Source of the DNA: VXYL01 sp963665195
GTDB taxonomy: Bacteria > Pseudomonadota > Gammaproteobacteria > Pseudomonadales > Azotimanducaceae
Direction: 5' to 3'
Assembly (NCBI GenBank): GCA_963665195.1
Contig: OY762070.1
Location: 1,240,001-1,304,000, forward strand
DNA: 64,000 nt
In this document: in pieces, positions 27,172-35,132 of the stretch
Layout of the letters: the number at the start of each line of letters is the position of its first letter
Position numbering within the stretch: the stretch's first letter is position 1
Made by a program: the position numbers and the translations under genes
Notes under the pieces: generated by a model
Seen by the model: the letters and a program-made list of their open reading frames with translations, nothing else
Told to the model about the DNA's origin: nothing
Databases searched by the model: none

Positions 27172-28083
27172 CTATAGGAGTGCTTCCACATGCACGGCGA
27201 CGGACCTGGCTAGCGCGCCCAAGTCGTAGCCGCCTTCGAGCACGGAGACGATGCGGCCATGGGCGTGGCTGTCGGCGGCAGCGCGGATGAGGCGCGTGAT
27301 CCAGGCGAAGTCGTCCTCCGTCAGCAGCAGATCGCCCAAGGGATCGGCGGCGTGGGCGTCGAACCCGGCGGAGACGAGGATGAGCTCCGGTCGGAACGCA
27401 TCCACCGCGGGCAGCCAGTCGCGTTCGATGGCTCGGCGAAAGGCTGCGCTCCCCGTTCCTGCCGGCAGCGGCGTGTTGACCACGTTCGGCCTGTCGACAT
27501 CTTGCAGTCGGTAGGGGTAGTGCGGGTACTGGAAGCTGGAGCAGACGAGCACGCGGGGCTCGTCCATGAACGCCTCCACCGTGCCATTGCCGTGGTGGAC
27601 GTCGAAGTCGAGCACGGCGACGCGCTCAAGGCCGCGGCGCAAGGCATGCCGAGCAGCGACGGCGATGCCGTTGAAGATGCAGAAGCCCATCGCCGCCGAC
27701 TCCTCGGCGTGGTGGCCGGGCGGTCTGACAGCGCAGAAGGAACGCGGGTGGCTGCTCTCCACCGCGAGATCCACGCCGCGCATTGCGCCGCCCGCAGCGG
27801 CCCGCGCCGCGGCCAAGGAGCCCGGTCCCATCGCGGTATCGGGATCGAGGCGCACGAGACCTTCGCGCGGCGCTGCGCGGAAGACGGCATCGACGTAGGC
27901 GCTGGCGTGGACCCCGCCGAGGGCGGCAATGCACGCCTCAGGCGCATCGACTGCGGCGAGGTCGGCGGCAAGGCCCGTCTCTTGAAGGTGGTCCAGCACC
28001 GCCTTGAGACGTTCCGGGCGCTCCGGATGGCGCTCCCCCATCCGATGCTCCAGGCAGTTCGTGCTGGTGATGAGCGCCGTCAC
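27172..28083 (-). CDS. Histone deacetylase family (acetylpolyamine amidohydrolase-like) protein
   Basis: A 303-residue arginase/deacetylase-fold zinc enzyme. RPPGHHAEESAAMGFC supplies the catalytic His pair (124/125), LDFDVHHGNGT the zinc ligands Asp161 and His163, and SAGFDAHAADPLG the third ligand Asp; EGGYD near the C-terminus is also typical. Bacterial members deacetylate polyamines, short-chain acyl lysines or other amides. GTG 28083 overlaps the ankyrin gene stop (GTGA). It is the last gene of a TonB receptor, ankyrin, deacetylase set, so it may process an imported amide. Confidence 0.9.
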   Translation of the reverse strand: MTALITSTNCLEHRMGERHPERPERLKAVLDHLQETGLAADLAAVDAPEACIAALGGVHASAYVDAVFRAAPREGLVRLDPDTAMGPGSLAAARAAAGGAMRGVDLAVESSHPRSFCAVRPPGHHAEESAAMGFCIFNGIAVAARHALRRGLERVAVLDFDVHHGNGTVEAFMDEPRVLVCSSFQYPHYPYRLQDVDRPNVVNTPLPAGTGSAAFRRAIERDWLPAVDAFRPELILVSAGFDAHAADPLGDLLLTEDDFAWITRLIRAAADSHAHGRIVSVLEGGYDLGALARSVAVHVEALL

Positions 28084-28742
28084 TCCAATGCCGCCTCGAG
28101 CGCTTCCCGGATGTGCTTGTTGCGCACGTAGAACGCAGGCGCGTGGCCGCGCCGGTCCTTGACGCGGGGATCCGCGCCGGCGTCGAGCAGCAGCGGCACG
28201 ATCGCTTGCTTGCCGCGGCGCACCGCGCGATGCAGCGGCGTCTCGCCCAGGCGGTTCTGGAAGTTGGCGCGGGCGCCGCCCGCGAGCAGCGCCTTCACGC
28301 AGTCGATGTAGCCGGGATTCACCGCCCGATACAGCGGCGTCTCGCGCGCTTCGTCGTAGGCGTCGACCGCAGCGCCGAGCTCGATGAGTCGCTCGGCGAC
28401 GCGCGGCAGGTCGAATCGGCAGGCCATGTGCAGCGGCGTCACCTTGCGCTTGTTGGCGACCACCGGCGGTGCGCCGTGCTCCACGAACAGCTCGACGATG
28501 CGGATGCGCTCGTCCTCGTGCTTGTCGGCGGCCGCGATCTGGCCGCCGTGGCCTTCGTAGCCCGGCACGCGGCAGGCGAGCATGAACAGATGTGGCGCCC
28601 ACCCCCAGTCCGGATTCTCGGCTAGGTGGCGCGCCACCGCTTCGGCATCCGGGTGCTGCCAGACGGCCTCGACCAGCTCCGGAGGCGGCTTCAGATCCGT
28701 GCGGGCGTAGATCAGCCGCTGGCGCGTCGTGCGCGCGGGCAT
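28080..28742 (-). CDS. Ankyrin-repeat protein
   Basis: A 220-residue soluble protein. Residues about 100-210 contain three to four ankyrin repeats with the TPLHxAxxxG/LL-x-GA pattern (KVTPLHMACRFDLPRV, ETPLYRAVNPGYIDCV, ETPLHRAVRRGKQAIV). No signal peptide or catalytic motif. Ankyrin repeats bind proteins and occur both in ordinary bacterial genes and in host-associated bacteria. It lies 6 bases after the TonB receptor stop and overlaps the deacetylase-like gene start, so it is part of that operon. Confidence 0.88.
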   Translation of the reverse strand: MPARTTRQRLIYARTDLKPPPELVEAVWQHPDAEAVARHLAENPDWGWAPHLFMLACRVPGYEGHGGQIAAADKHEDERIRIVELFVEHGAPPVVANKRKVTPLHMACRFDLPRVAERLIELGAAVDAYDEARETPLYRAVNPGYIDCVKALLAGGARANFQNRLGETPLHRAVRRGKQAIVPLLLDAGADPRVKDRRGHAPAFYVRNKHIREALEAALE

Positions 28743-28748
28743 GCGCCG

Positions 28749-31721
28749 TCAGTCCCGCGTCAGGCGGAAGTCCAAGTAGTAGTTTCTGCCGAAGTCGCGA
28801 TGCACGTCCGCGAAGTAGCCGAAGTAGCGGTCCGCCAGCGGCGCTCTTTCGTCCGCGAGGTTGCGGATGCCGAGGCGCGTGCGGGCATCCATGCCGCCGA
28901 CGTCGAAGCGGTAGTCGAAGGTGGCGTTCATGGTGGCCATGGCGGGGAGGACGTAGCGGGTCTCGTCGTCGAGGGTCAGCGACTGCTGATAGACCTCGCC
29001 GATGCGCACGCCGGAGAGGCTTGCGCCCCAAGCGCCATTGCGCCAGCGCACCGACCACGAGTCCTTGCGGTCCTGATTGCCGTTGCGGCCGACCAGATCC
29101 TCGAAGCCCTGCACCGGGATGCTGCCCGGCAGCGTGCCGGCGTCCTTGGCGGCAAGCAGCTCGGCCGCAGCGCCGCCGGCGGTCTGCTCGAACTTGCGCA
29201 GGAACGAGGCGGTGTACTTGAAGCGGATGTCGCCGATTGCGGTGGCGAAAGCGAACTGCAGCCCGACGTCGATGCCTTCGAGCGTGCGCGTATCCAGATT
29301 GGCGTAGCGGTCGTCGACGCGCAGGACGTCGCCCGCCGGACAGATGCCGGCGGCCTGGTAGACCGCGGCGACATCGGCGTCGATGTCGGTGTCGCGCACC
29401 ACCGCGGGGTTGCCCGCCAGCGACGAGCAGTTGTTCGGCCCGTGCGCGAGCCGCGCCAAGAGGTCCAGCACGGTGTGGTTCTCTTCGCCGAAGAGGCCGA
29501 TGGTGTCCGCCTTCTCGATGGTCCAGTAGTCCACGGTCAACGTCGTGCTGTCGTTCGGTTCGACGACGATGCCGAAGGAGTAGTTGTCCGACTCCTCCGC
29601 GGCCAGCTGGCGGCTGCCTTGGGCGGTGCGCTGAATGGAGTTGCGGCAGTCCACGATGTCCTGGCCCGGGTCGCCGCCGGCGTTCGCCGCATAGATGCAG
29701 GCGTAGTCGTTGCGCGTGTTCTGGCGAGCGACGATGGTCTCGTTCACGGTGACGAGGTTCGGTGCCCGGAAGGCCTGGGACCAGGAGCCGCGCAGCAGCA
29801 CGGCATCGTGCGGGCGCCAGCCGGCGGCGAACTTGCCCACCACCGTGTCGCCCACGTCCGAGAAGTTCTCGTAGCGCAGTGCGACTTGGGCATCCACGGT
29901 ATCGAGCAGCGGAATCTGCAACTCGCCGAACAGCGACGTTACGCCGCGGTCGCCGCTATTGTCCGGCGTCGGGCTGGAGTTCACGACGTCCGAGACCAGC
30001 GGGAACTCGTCGCCTTGGAAGTCGGTGAAGCGGATGGTGCCGTCGAGGCGCGGATCGCGGTCGTCGGAGAAGGACTCGCGGCGGTACTCGGCGCCGGCTA
30101 CCAAGCCCACCGGGCCCGCCGGCAGCGCGAACAGGTCGTTGCGGCTCATCTTGAAGTCGACGAGGAAGAGGTCCATCTCGTTGTCCCGGTAAACATCGAC
30201 CAGGGCGCGCTCCAGATTGCTGTCCACGCCGCCGCTGAACGGGTTGTAGGCGGCGGGGGTAGGATCGGCCAGCGCCTGCACCATCAGCGTGTTGGACACG
30301 CGGTTGCGGGTGAGATCCGTGCGCGTCGCCTTCGAGTACAGCGCGGCGCCTTCCCAATCCCAGGCCCCGGAAGTGCCGCGCAGGCCCTGCAGCACGCGGT
30401 AGACCGTGCCGTCGTTCTCCACCAGCCGCGGCACTTCGGCGTAGCGGTAGTAGTCGATCTCCAGTTGGAGGCCCTCGCACGGCACGTCGGGGATCACGTC
30501 CGCCGGCAGCCGGCTCGGCGAGCCGCAGGGGCCGAACGGGTTGTAGTAGTTCTCCGGCGCGACGCGCAGCTTCACTGAGGAGAACGACGCCGACGGATGC
30601 CGGCTGAGTTCGGTCGCGGACGAGTAATACATCACCTCGGTGAAGCTCTCTGCGCCGTTGCCCAACTCGTGGTTGACGAAGCCGAACAGCGTCCAGCGAT
30701 CGAGCGCCGCCGACAGATCCCGGAACTCGCTCAGGTTGTAGCGCAGCATGCCGGCGCCGTCCGATGCGCCGCAGACCTTGTCGTTCAGCGCCCACTCGCA
30801 TTTTTCGTGGCCGGCGGGGAACACCTCGAACTCGCCGGCGCTGTCCGTCAGCGTGCCGGACAGCCCGGCGCGGCGAGCGCTGCTCGTCACGTCGAACTGG
30901 CCGAAGAGGCCGTTGATGCTCGTGTTGCGGAACCGCGTGTCGCCGCTCCAAGGCGAGTCGTCGGGGATCAGGCGGCGCAGGTCCGCGTCCGCCCAGCGGT
31001 CGTCTTCGCTGGAATGCACGCGGTCCCGGGTCTGGTAGCTGCCCATCAGGCTGATGTTGGTGCGGCCGCCGCCGAGGGTCTGGCCCCAGGCGAAGTCGAG
31101 GTTGATCGGCGTGCGCTCCAGACGGTCGTAGCGGCCGTAGCGGGCGCGCACCAGCAGGCCCTCGTGGTCGCTCTTGAGCACCGTATTGACGACCCCCGCA
31201 ACCGCGTCGGCGCCGTAGATGGCGGAAGCGCCGTCCTTGAGGATTTCCACGCGATCCGTGCCGTAGACGGGGAGGGTATTGGCGTTCACGGTATTGACGG
31301 GCACGAAGCTGCCGCCCACTTCCTCGGTCTGGTAGCTGGCGGCGTTGACCATGCGCCGGCCGTTGAGCAGCACCAGCGTATTGCCCGTGCCGAGGTTGCG
31401 CAGATTGAAGGCGCCGATGTCGCCGCGCGCCGAGTTCACCCCGCCGCTGATGTTCTCGGCCTCGTTGAAGAAGTTCTGGCCCTGTTCGGGCAGGGTTTCC
31501 AGGAGTTCGTCGCCGGAGTCCACGCCGAATGCTTCGATTTCCTCTGCGCCGATCACGGAGACCGGCAGCACGCCGCTGATCTTGGCGCCGCGGATGTGCG
31601 TGCCGGTGACGACCACCTCTTCGACTTCGACAGCCTCGGTCGACCCGTCGGCTGCCTCTTGGGCGATCAGGGCGGAGGCGCAGAAAATCGCCACTGCGCC
31701 GAGTGCGGCGGCATGTTTCAT
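28749..31721 (-). CDS. TonB-dependent outer-membrane receptor
   Basis: A 990-residue receptor. A signal peptide (MKHAAALGAVAIFCASALIAQ) precedes the TonB box region VEEVVVTGTHIRG and the plug domain, whose hallmark FNLRNLGTGNTLVLLNGRRMV and RVEILKDGASAIYGADAVAGVVN are present. The rest is the 22-strand barrel with long loops, some holding Cys pairs (for example CEWALNDKVC). The chain ends RLTRD rather than the usual aromatic residue. The size fits the large oar-like receptors that import peptides, glycans or siderophores. It starts the operon that continues with the ankyrin and deacetylase-like genes. Ligand unknown. Confidence 0.93.
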   Translation of the reverse strand: MKHAAALGAVAIFCASALIAQEAADGSTEAVEVEEVVVTGTHIRGAKISGVLPVSVIGAEEIEAFGVDSGDELLETLPEQGQNFFNEAENISGGVNSARGDIGAFNLRNLGTGNTLVLLNGRRMVNAASYQTEEVGGSFVPVNTVNANTLPVYGTDRVEILKDGASAIYGADAVAGVVNTVLKSDHEGLLVRARYGRYDRLERTPINLDFAWGQTLGGGRTNISLMGSYQTRDRVHSSEDDRWADADLRRLIPDDSPWSGDTRFRNTSINGLFGQFDVTSSARRAGLSGTLTDSAGEFEVFPAGHEKCEWALNDKVCGASDGAGMLRYNLSEFRDLSAALDRWTLFGFVNHELGNGAESFTEVMYYSSATELSRHPSASFSSVKLRVAPENYYNPFGPCGSPSRLPADVIPDVPCEGLQLEIDYYRYAEVPRLVENDGTVYRVLQGLRGTSGAWDWEGAALYSKATRTDLTRNRVSNTLMVQALADPTPAAYNPFSGGVDSNLERALVDVYRDNEMDLFLVDFKMSRNDLFALPAGPVGLVAGAEYRRESFSDDRDPRLDGTIRFTDFQGDEFPLVSDVVNSSPTPDNSGDRGVTSLFGELQIPLLDTVDAQVALRYENFSDVGDTVVGKFAAGWRPHDAVLLRGSWSQAFRAPNLVTVNETIVARQNTRNDYACIYAANAGGDPGQDIVDCRNSIQRTAQGSRQLAAEESDNYSFGIVVEPNDSTTLTVDYWTIEKADTIGLFGEENHTVLDLLARLAHGPNNCSSLAGNPAVVRDTDIDADVAAVYQAAGICPAGDVLRVDDRYANLDTRTLEGIDVGLQFAFATAIGDIRFKYTASFLRKFEQTAGGAAAELLAAKDAGTLPGSIPVQGFEDLVGRNGNQDRKDSWSVRWRNGAWGASLSGVRIGEVYQQSLTLDDETRYVLPAMATMNATFDYRFDVGGMDARTRLGIRNLADERAPLADRYFGYFADVHRDFGRNYYLDFRLTRD

Positions 31722-31782
31722 GGGGTGCTCCGATGGGGATTGGGCACAGTCTAACGCGCTGCCGCGGCAGGTGGTGGTTCGA

Positions 31783-34413
31783 TTAGTGCGCTGCCAAGGC
31801 GTCGCGGCGTGCTCGCAGTTCGAGTCGGGCCTCAAGGCGCTGCTCCCGCGCTGCGGCGAGCCGCGCCCGGTGTTCGGCGAGCTCCGCCTTGTGTACGGCG
31901 ATGGCGCGCGCCATCTCGGTCGCTTGCGGACCGCCGAAGCCGCGTCGTCCGGCGACCATCGCTTGCGGGTCCATCGCCCGGCGGACGGTACCGGGCGGCA
32001 CCGGCAGCTTTCCGCCGACGGTCTGCGTATAGACGGCGTGCAGTTCGTCGTCCGCGAGCGACGTGGCAGCGCGCGCCGTGCTGCGGGCCAAGTCTGTCAG
32101 CGCGGATGCATAGCCATGCGCCAGGCGAAACGGCACGCCGGCGTCGCGCACCAGCGTGTCCGCGACCTCGGTCATGGTCGAGTAGCCGCGGCCGACTTCG
32201 ACGAGCGCTCGCTCGGCGTCGACTTCGATGGACGAAAGCAGGCGCGCGTAGCGGCGGTACATAAGGGCGGCCTGCTCCGCGAGGTCCACCAGCGCACTGG
32301 CATCGCGGTAGTCGTGCATCCCGGGTTCTGCATTGTGGGCGAGCAGGGCGATTGTCTGGGCGACGCCGACGACGCGGCTCGCGGCGCTGCGCAGGCGGTC
32401 GATGGGTCGCGGGTTGCGCTTCTGCGGCATGATGCTGCTGCCGCTGGTCTGGTCGGCGGCGAGTTGCATCCACGGCTGCGGGTCGTGGTACTGGGTGTGC
32501 AGGTTCTGCGCGAATTGGCCGATGGCGAGGGCCGACTGCGAGAGGATGGCGGCGAACTCCGCCTTGTAGTCCGCCGAGGAGATCAGGTTCGCGTCGAAGC
32601 TATTCCCCACAGGCGCGTCGAAGCCGAGCAGTTCGGCCAGTCGATGCCGGTTCAGCGGAAAGGACGACGTGCCGAGCGCTGCCGCGCCAAGCGGGCTGCG
32701 GTTCAAGCGGGCGTAGCCCTCGGCGAGCCGGTTGGCATCGCGGCCCAGAGCGGCGGAGAACGCGAGCACGATGTGGCCGTAGGTGGTCGGCTGGGCCTGC
32801 ACGCCGTGGGTGTAGGCCGGAACCACGGTGGCGGCGTGCTCGCCGGCGAGCCGAATCGCCGCGGCGCGGGCATCGAGCAGTTCGTCCGTCACCTCCTGCC
32901 AGTGCTGCCGCGCCATCATGCGCCGAGCCGTGCCATGCAGGTCCTGGCGCGAACGGCCGATGTGGAGGTCCGCGCCATCAGTTCCGACGAGTTCGATCAG
33001 GCGTTCTTCCAGGTTCAGGTAATTGCCGGAGCGCGCGGCGTCGGGCCGCGCCTGCTCTTCGTCGATCCAATCGAGGGCGCGGGCGATGGCGGCGGCGCGG
33101 TCGGCGGGCATCAGCTGCTCTTCGGCGAGCATGACCAGCGATGCGGCGTTGGCCTCGGCCAGATGGCAGAAGAGGTCTGCGCAGGGCTGCCCCGCCTCGG
33201 CTTGCAGCGCCGCGGGCAGCGCTTCGGCCAGCGCCTCGGCGAACGCGACCGCGGACTCGGCGATGCGTTCGCGGTCCTCCTCGTCGGCGACCTCGAAGGT
33301 GATGGAGGGAATGCCGAAGCGCCGGTGGAAGTAGTTCTTTGCAGTCCCGGTCTCGGTAAGCGGCCGCGGAGCCCGTTCGTGGTCGTAGAGGTCGTCCGTA
33401 GCATCGGCGCGGTCGAGCCAGTGCGCCGCGAAGTCGCCGGGCCGCGTCGGCGACGCCGCATCCTGGATGTAGAAGACGTTGCGGTTCGTCGAGTGGAAGT
33501 CGAGCATCAGCCGGATGGGGCGCTGCTCGGTCTCGAAGCGCTCGACGAGATCGCGCACGGCCTGCGTCTCCGGCTGCGTGAACGGGCCCCAGTCGCGGTT
33601 CAGGTCGACGTGGCCCAGGTTGTGCCGCCAGTGGCCGAGCGCCACGCCGTCCGGGTTCAGCAAGGGCACGATCACCAAGGCGTGGTCATCGAACAGGGCG
33701 CAGAGTTCCGCCGCCGCGGCCGCTCCGGCGCAGGAAGCGGCGATGCCTAGCAGCCGGTCGACGAAGGTCGCCATGGCCAGCGCGCCGGGGATCTCCGGCG
33801 GGTGCTGGCGACCGATCAGGAGGATGTAGGCGCGGGCGTCGGGCCGGGCGGCAGGATGGACGAATGCGTGGATCGGTCGCCCGTCCACCGAGCGGCCGAT
33901 CTCTTCCCAGCGGCCCGGGGAGGATGCGCGGACCCGCGCGCGCCACCGAGCGTAGTAGGCAAGCCCGAGATTCTCCTGCGCCGATACGCGCAGGCCGTCC
34001 GCGCCAGGCCGCAGCCGGAGGGTGGCCGAGCCGTCCTCGTGGAGCGTTACGTCCCCTTCGTCGAGCGCCTGCCAGACCTCGCCGTCCGCACTGACCTTGG
34101 GCACGTAGCGATGCCGGTGGTCGCCGTAGCGCAGCGTGACGCGCAACTCGTCGATGTCGCCATGGCGCCAAACATGGAATCCGTACCACGGGCTCGGGTT
34201 GATCCGGCCGCCGTCTTCGGGCGGGATGTCGAGGGTCACCTGTGCCGGCCCGACGACGCTGCAGGCGCCTAGCCGCGCTCCCTCGTAGTCGCCGCGCAGC
34301 GTGAAGCTGCCCGTGTCGCAGCCCTGGGTGGCCGCCGGAAGGGCGCAGGCGATGGTGGCGATGGCGACCATCGCTCGGACGATCAGCTTGGGTAGGAGCA
34401 TCGCCGGCGGCAT
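31783..34413 (-). CDS. Secreted fusion: M14 zinc carboxypeptidase + argininosuccinate lyase-like domain
   Basis: One uninterrupted 876-residue frame from ATG 34413. Residues 1-30 are a signal peptide. A beta-rich N-terminal region (about 35-160) precedes an M14 carboxypeptidase domain (about 165-395) with zinc ligands His204/Glu207 in GRQHPPEIPG and His307 in LDFHSTN, substrate Arg273 in LNRDWG and general-base Glu374 in TFEVADEED. From about residue 410 it becomes a fumarase/aspartase-superfamily protein closest to argininosuccinate lyase: THGVQAQPTT (535-544), the signature GSSIMPQKRNP (658-668) and a C-terminal EVADTLV-PFR region. The usual ~60-residue lyase N-terminus is missing. Exported lyases are unusual, so the product may cleave C-N bonds in a peptide-derived metabolite. 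Fusion by one-base errors is unlikely as the junction reads smoothly. Confidence 0.8.
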   Translation of the reverse strand: MPPAMLLPKLIVRAMVAIATIACALPAATQGCDTGSFTLRGDYEGARLGACSVVGPAQVTLDIPPEDGGRINPSPWYGFHVWRHGDIDELRVTLRYGDHRHRYVPKVSADGEVWQALDEGDVTLHEDGSATLRLRPGADGLRVSAQENLGLAYYARWRARVRASSPGRWEEIGRSVDGRPIHAFVHPAARPDARAYILLIGRQHPPEIPGALAMATFVDRLLGIAASCAGAAAAAELCALFDDHALVIVPLLNPDGVALGHWRHNLGHVDLNRDWGPFTQPETQAVRDLVERFETEQRPIRLMLDFHSTNRNVFYIQDAASPTRPGDFAAHWLDRADATDDLYDHERAPRPLTETGTAKNYFHRRFGIPSITFEVADEEDRERIAESAVAFAEALAEALPAALQAEAGQPCADLFCHLAEANAASLVMLAEEQLMPADRAAAIARALDWIDEEQARPDAARSGNYLNLEERLIELVGTDGADLHIGRSRQDLHGTARRMMARQHWQEVTDELLDARAAAIRLAGEHAATVVPAYTHGVQAQPTTYGHIVLAFSAALGRDANRLAEGYARLNRSPLGAAALGTSSFPLNRHRLAELLGFDAPVGNSFDANLISSADYKAEFAAILSQSALAIGQFAQNLHTQYHDPQPWMQLAADQTSGSSIMPQKRNPRPIDRLRSAASRVVGVAQTIALLAHNAEPGMHDYRDASALVDLAEQAALMYRRYARLLSSIEVDAERALVEVGRGYSTMTEVADTLVRDAGVPFRLAHGYASALTDLARSTARAATSLADDELHAVYTQTVGGKLPVPPGTVRRAMDPQAMVAGRRGFGGPQATEMARAIAVHKAELAEHRARLAAAREQRLEARLELRARRDALAAH

Positions 34414-34419
34414 GGCGCG

Positions 34420-34425
34420 AGTATA
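34420..34425 (-). promoter_or_regulatory. -10-like hexamer adjacent to the M14-lyase start
   Basis: On the minus strand TATACT is followed by only six bases before the ATG at 34413. If this is a real -10 element, transcription would start at or next to the start codon, giving a leaderless message. No convincing -35 is visible. Confidence 0.3.
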
Positions 34426-34459
34426 GTTGCGCCCTCGCCCGTTGATCGCAGGAGGACCG

Positions 34460-34774
34460 GTGCCCACCGTCTACTTCGAGACCTTGGACGGCGACACCGT
34501 GCCCGTCGCCGGCGCGGCCGGCGACATCGTCATGGAACTCGCCCGTGCCGAAGGCATCGACGGCATCGACGCCGAGTGCGGCGGCGGCTGCGCCTGCGCC
34601 ACCTGCCACGTCCACGTCGCCCCAGAGTGGATGCCCCGCGTCGGCCCGCCCAGCGAACTCGAACGCGACATGCTCGAATACGACGGGGAAGTCGCCGACA
34701 CCAGCCGCCTGTCCTGCCAAATCGAACTCACCGACGCCCTCGACGGCCTGCGCGTCAAGGTGGTGGGCCGTTGA
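34460..34774 (+). CDS. 2Fe-2S ferredoxin (adrenodoxin/putidaredoxin type)
   Basis: A 104-residue [2Fe-2S] ferredoxin. Cluster ligands follow the adrenodoxin spacing C-x5-C-x2-C in ECGGGCACATCHV with the fourth Cys in RLSCQIEL. Such ferredoxins pass electrons to cytochrome P450s, Rieske oxygenases or Fe-S assembly. GTG 34460 follows a strong Shine-Dalgarno AGGAGG. It is divergent from the M14-lyase gene (47 bases between starts). No reductase or P450 is in the window, so its partner is elsewhere. Confidence 0.93.
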   Translation: MPTVYFETLDGDTVPVAGAAGDIVMELARAEGIDGIDAECGGGCACATCHVHVAPEWMPRVGPPSELERDMLEYDGEVADTSRLSCQIELTDALDGLRVKVVGR

Positions 34775-34882
34775 TGTCGTGCTTCGCGGGCCCCATATGC
34801 GAGTACCGCTGTCGTACGGGCCGAGGTGGGCAGCAAGGATTGTAGCTGGCTCGGAAGCCGGTCGGATAGGAGGGACCTCGAA

Positions 34883-35131
34883 ATGCCGATGATCGAGATC
34901 ACGAATGAGGAGTACGAGGAGCGCAAGCACTTGCAGGTGCTTCAAGAGCTGGCGGCTGCTGGGATGCGCGGCGACGCCGCCGAGGTGGAGCGGTGGAGCC
35001 GGCGTCTCGCGGTGTTGGCCGAGCTGCTCTTGATCGCGAAGAAGGTGAAAGGCGCCGAGTGGGTCCGCAATGCCCCGTTCGACCTGAGCAAGGCAGAGGC
35101 GGCATATGGCCGAGACTGGCTCGAGAGCTAA
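34883..35131 (+). CDS. Small hypothetical protein (82 aa)
   Basis: ATG 34883 with a good ribosome-binding site (AGGAGGG 10-16 bases upstream) starts an 82-residue, charged, mostly helical protein (MIEITNEEYEERKHL...) without signal peptide or known motif. Its TAA stop falls within the 5-bp repeat that flanks the ISAzo13-type element, so the insertion sits at the very end of the gene and leaves it intact. Possibly an antitoxin-like or regulatory small protein of the accessory island; not recognised. Confidence 0.6.
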   Translation: MPMIEITNEEYEERKHLQVLQELAAAGMRGDAAEVERWSRRLAVLAELLLIAKKVKGAEWVRNAPFDLSKAEAAYGRDWLES

Positions 35132-35132
35132 G

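Noticed and set aside
28749..30578. Long plus-strand frames opposite the TonB receptor and ankyrin genes
   Set aside because: Val/Arg/His-rich antisense shadows without motifs; the minus-strand receptor has signal peptide, plug and barrel features.
31783..34413. M14 and lyase as two separate genes joined by a sequencing error
   Set aside because: The frame is continuous with GC-third-position coding bias and a smooth helical junction; no start with a ribosome-binding site is seen near residue 410. Kept as a fusion, with reads as the test.
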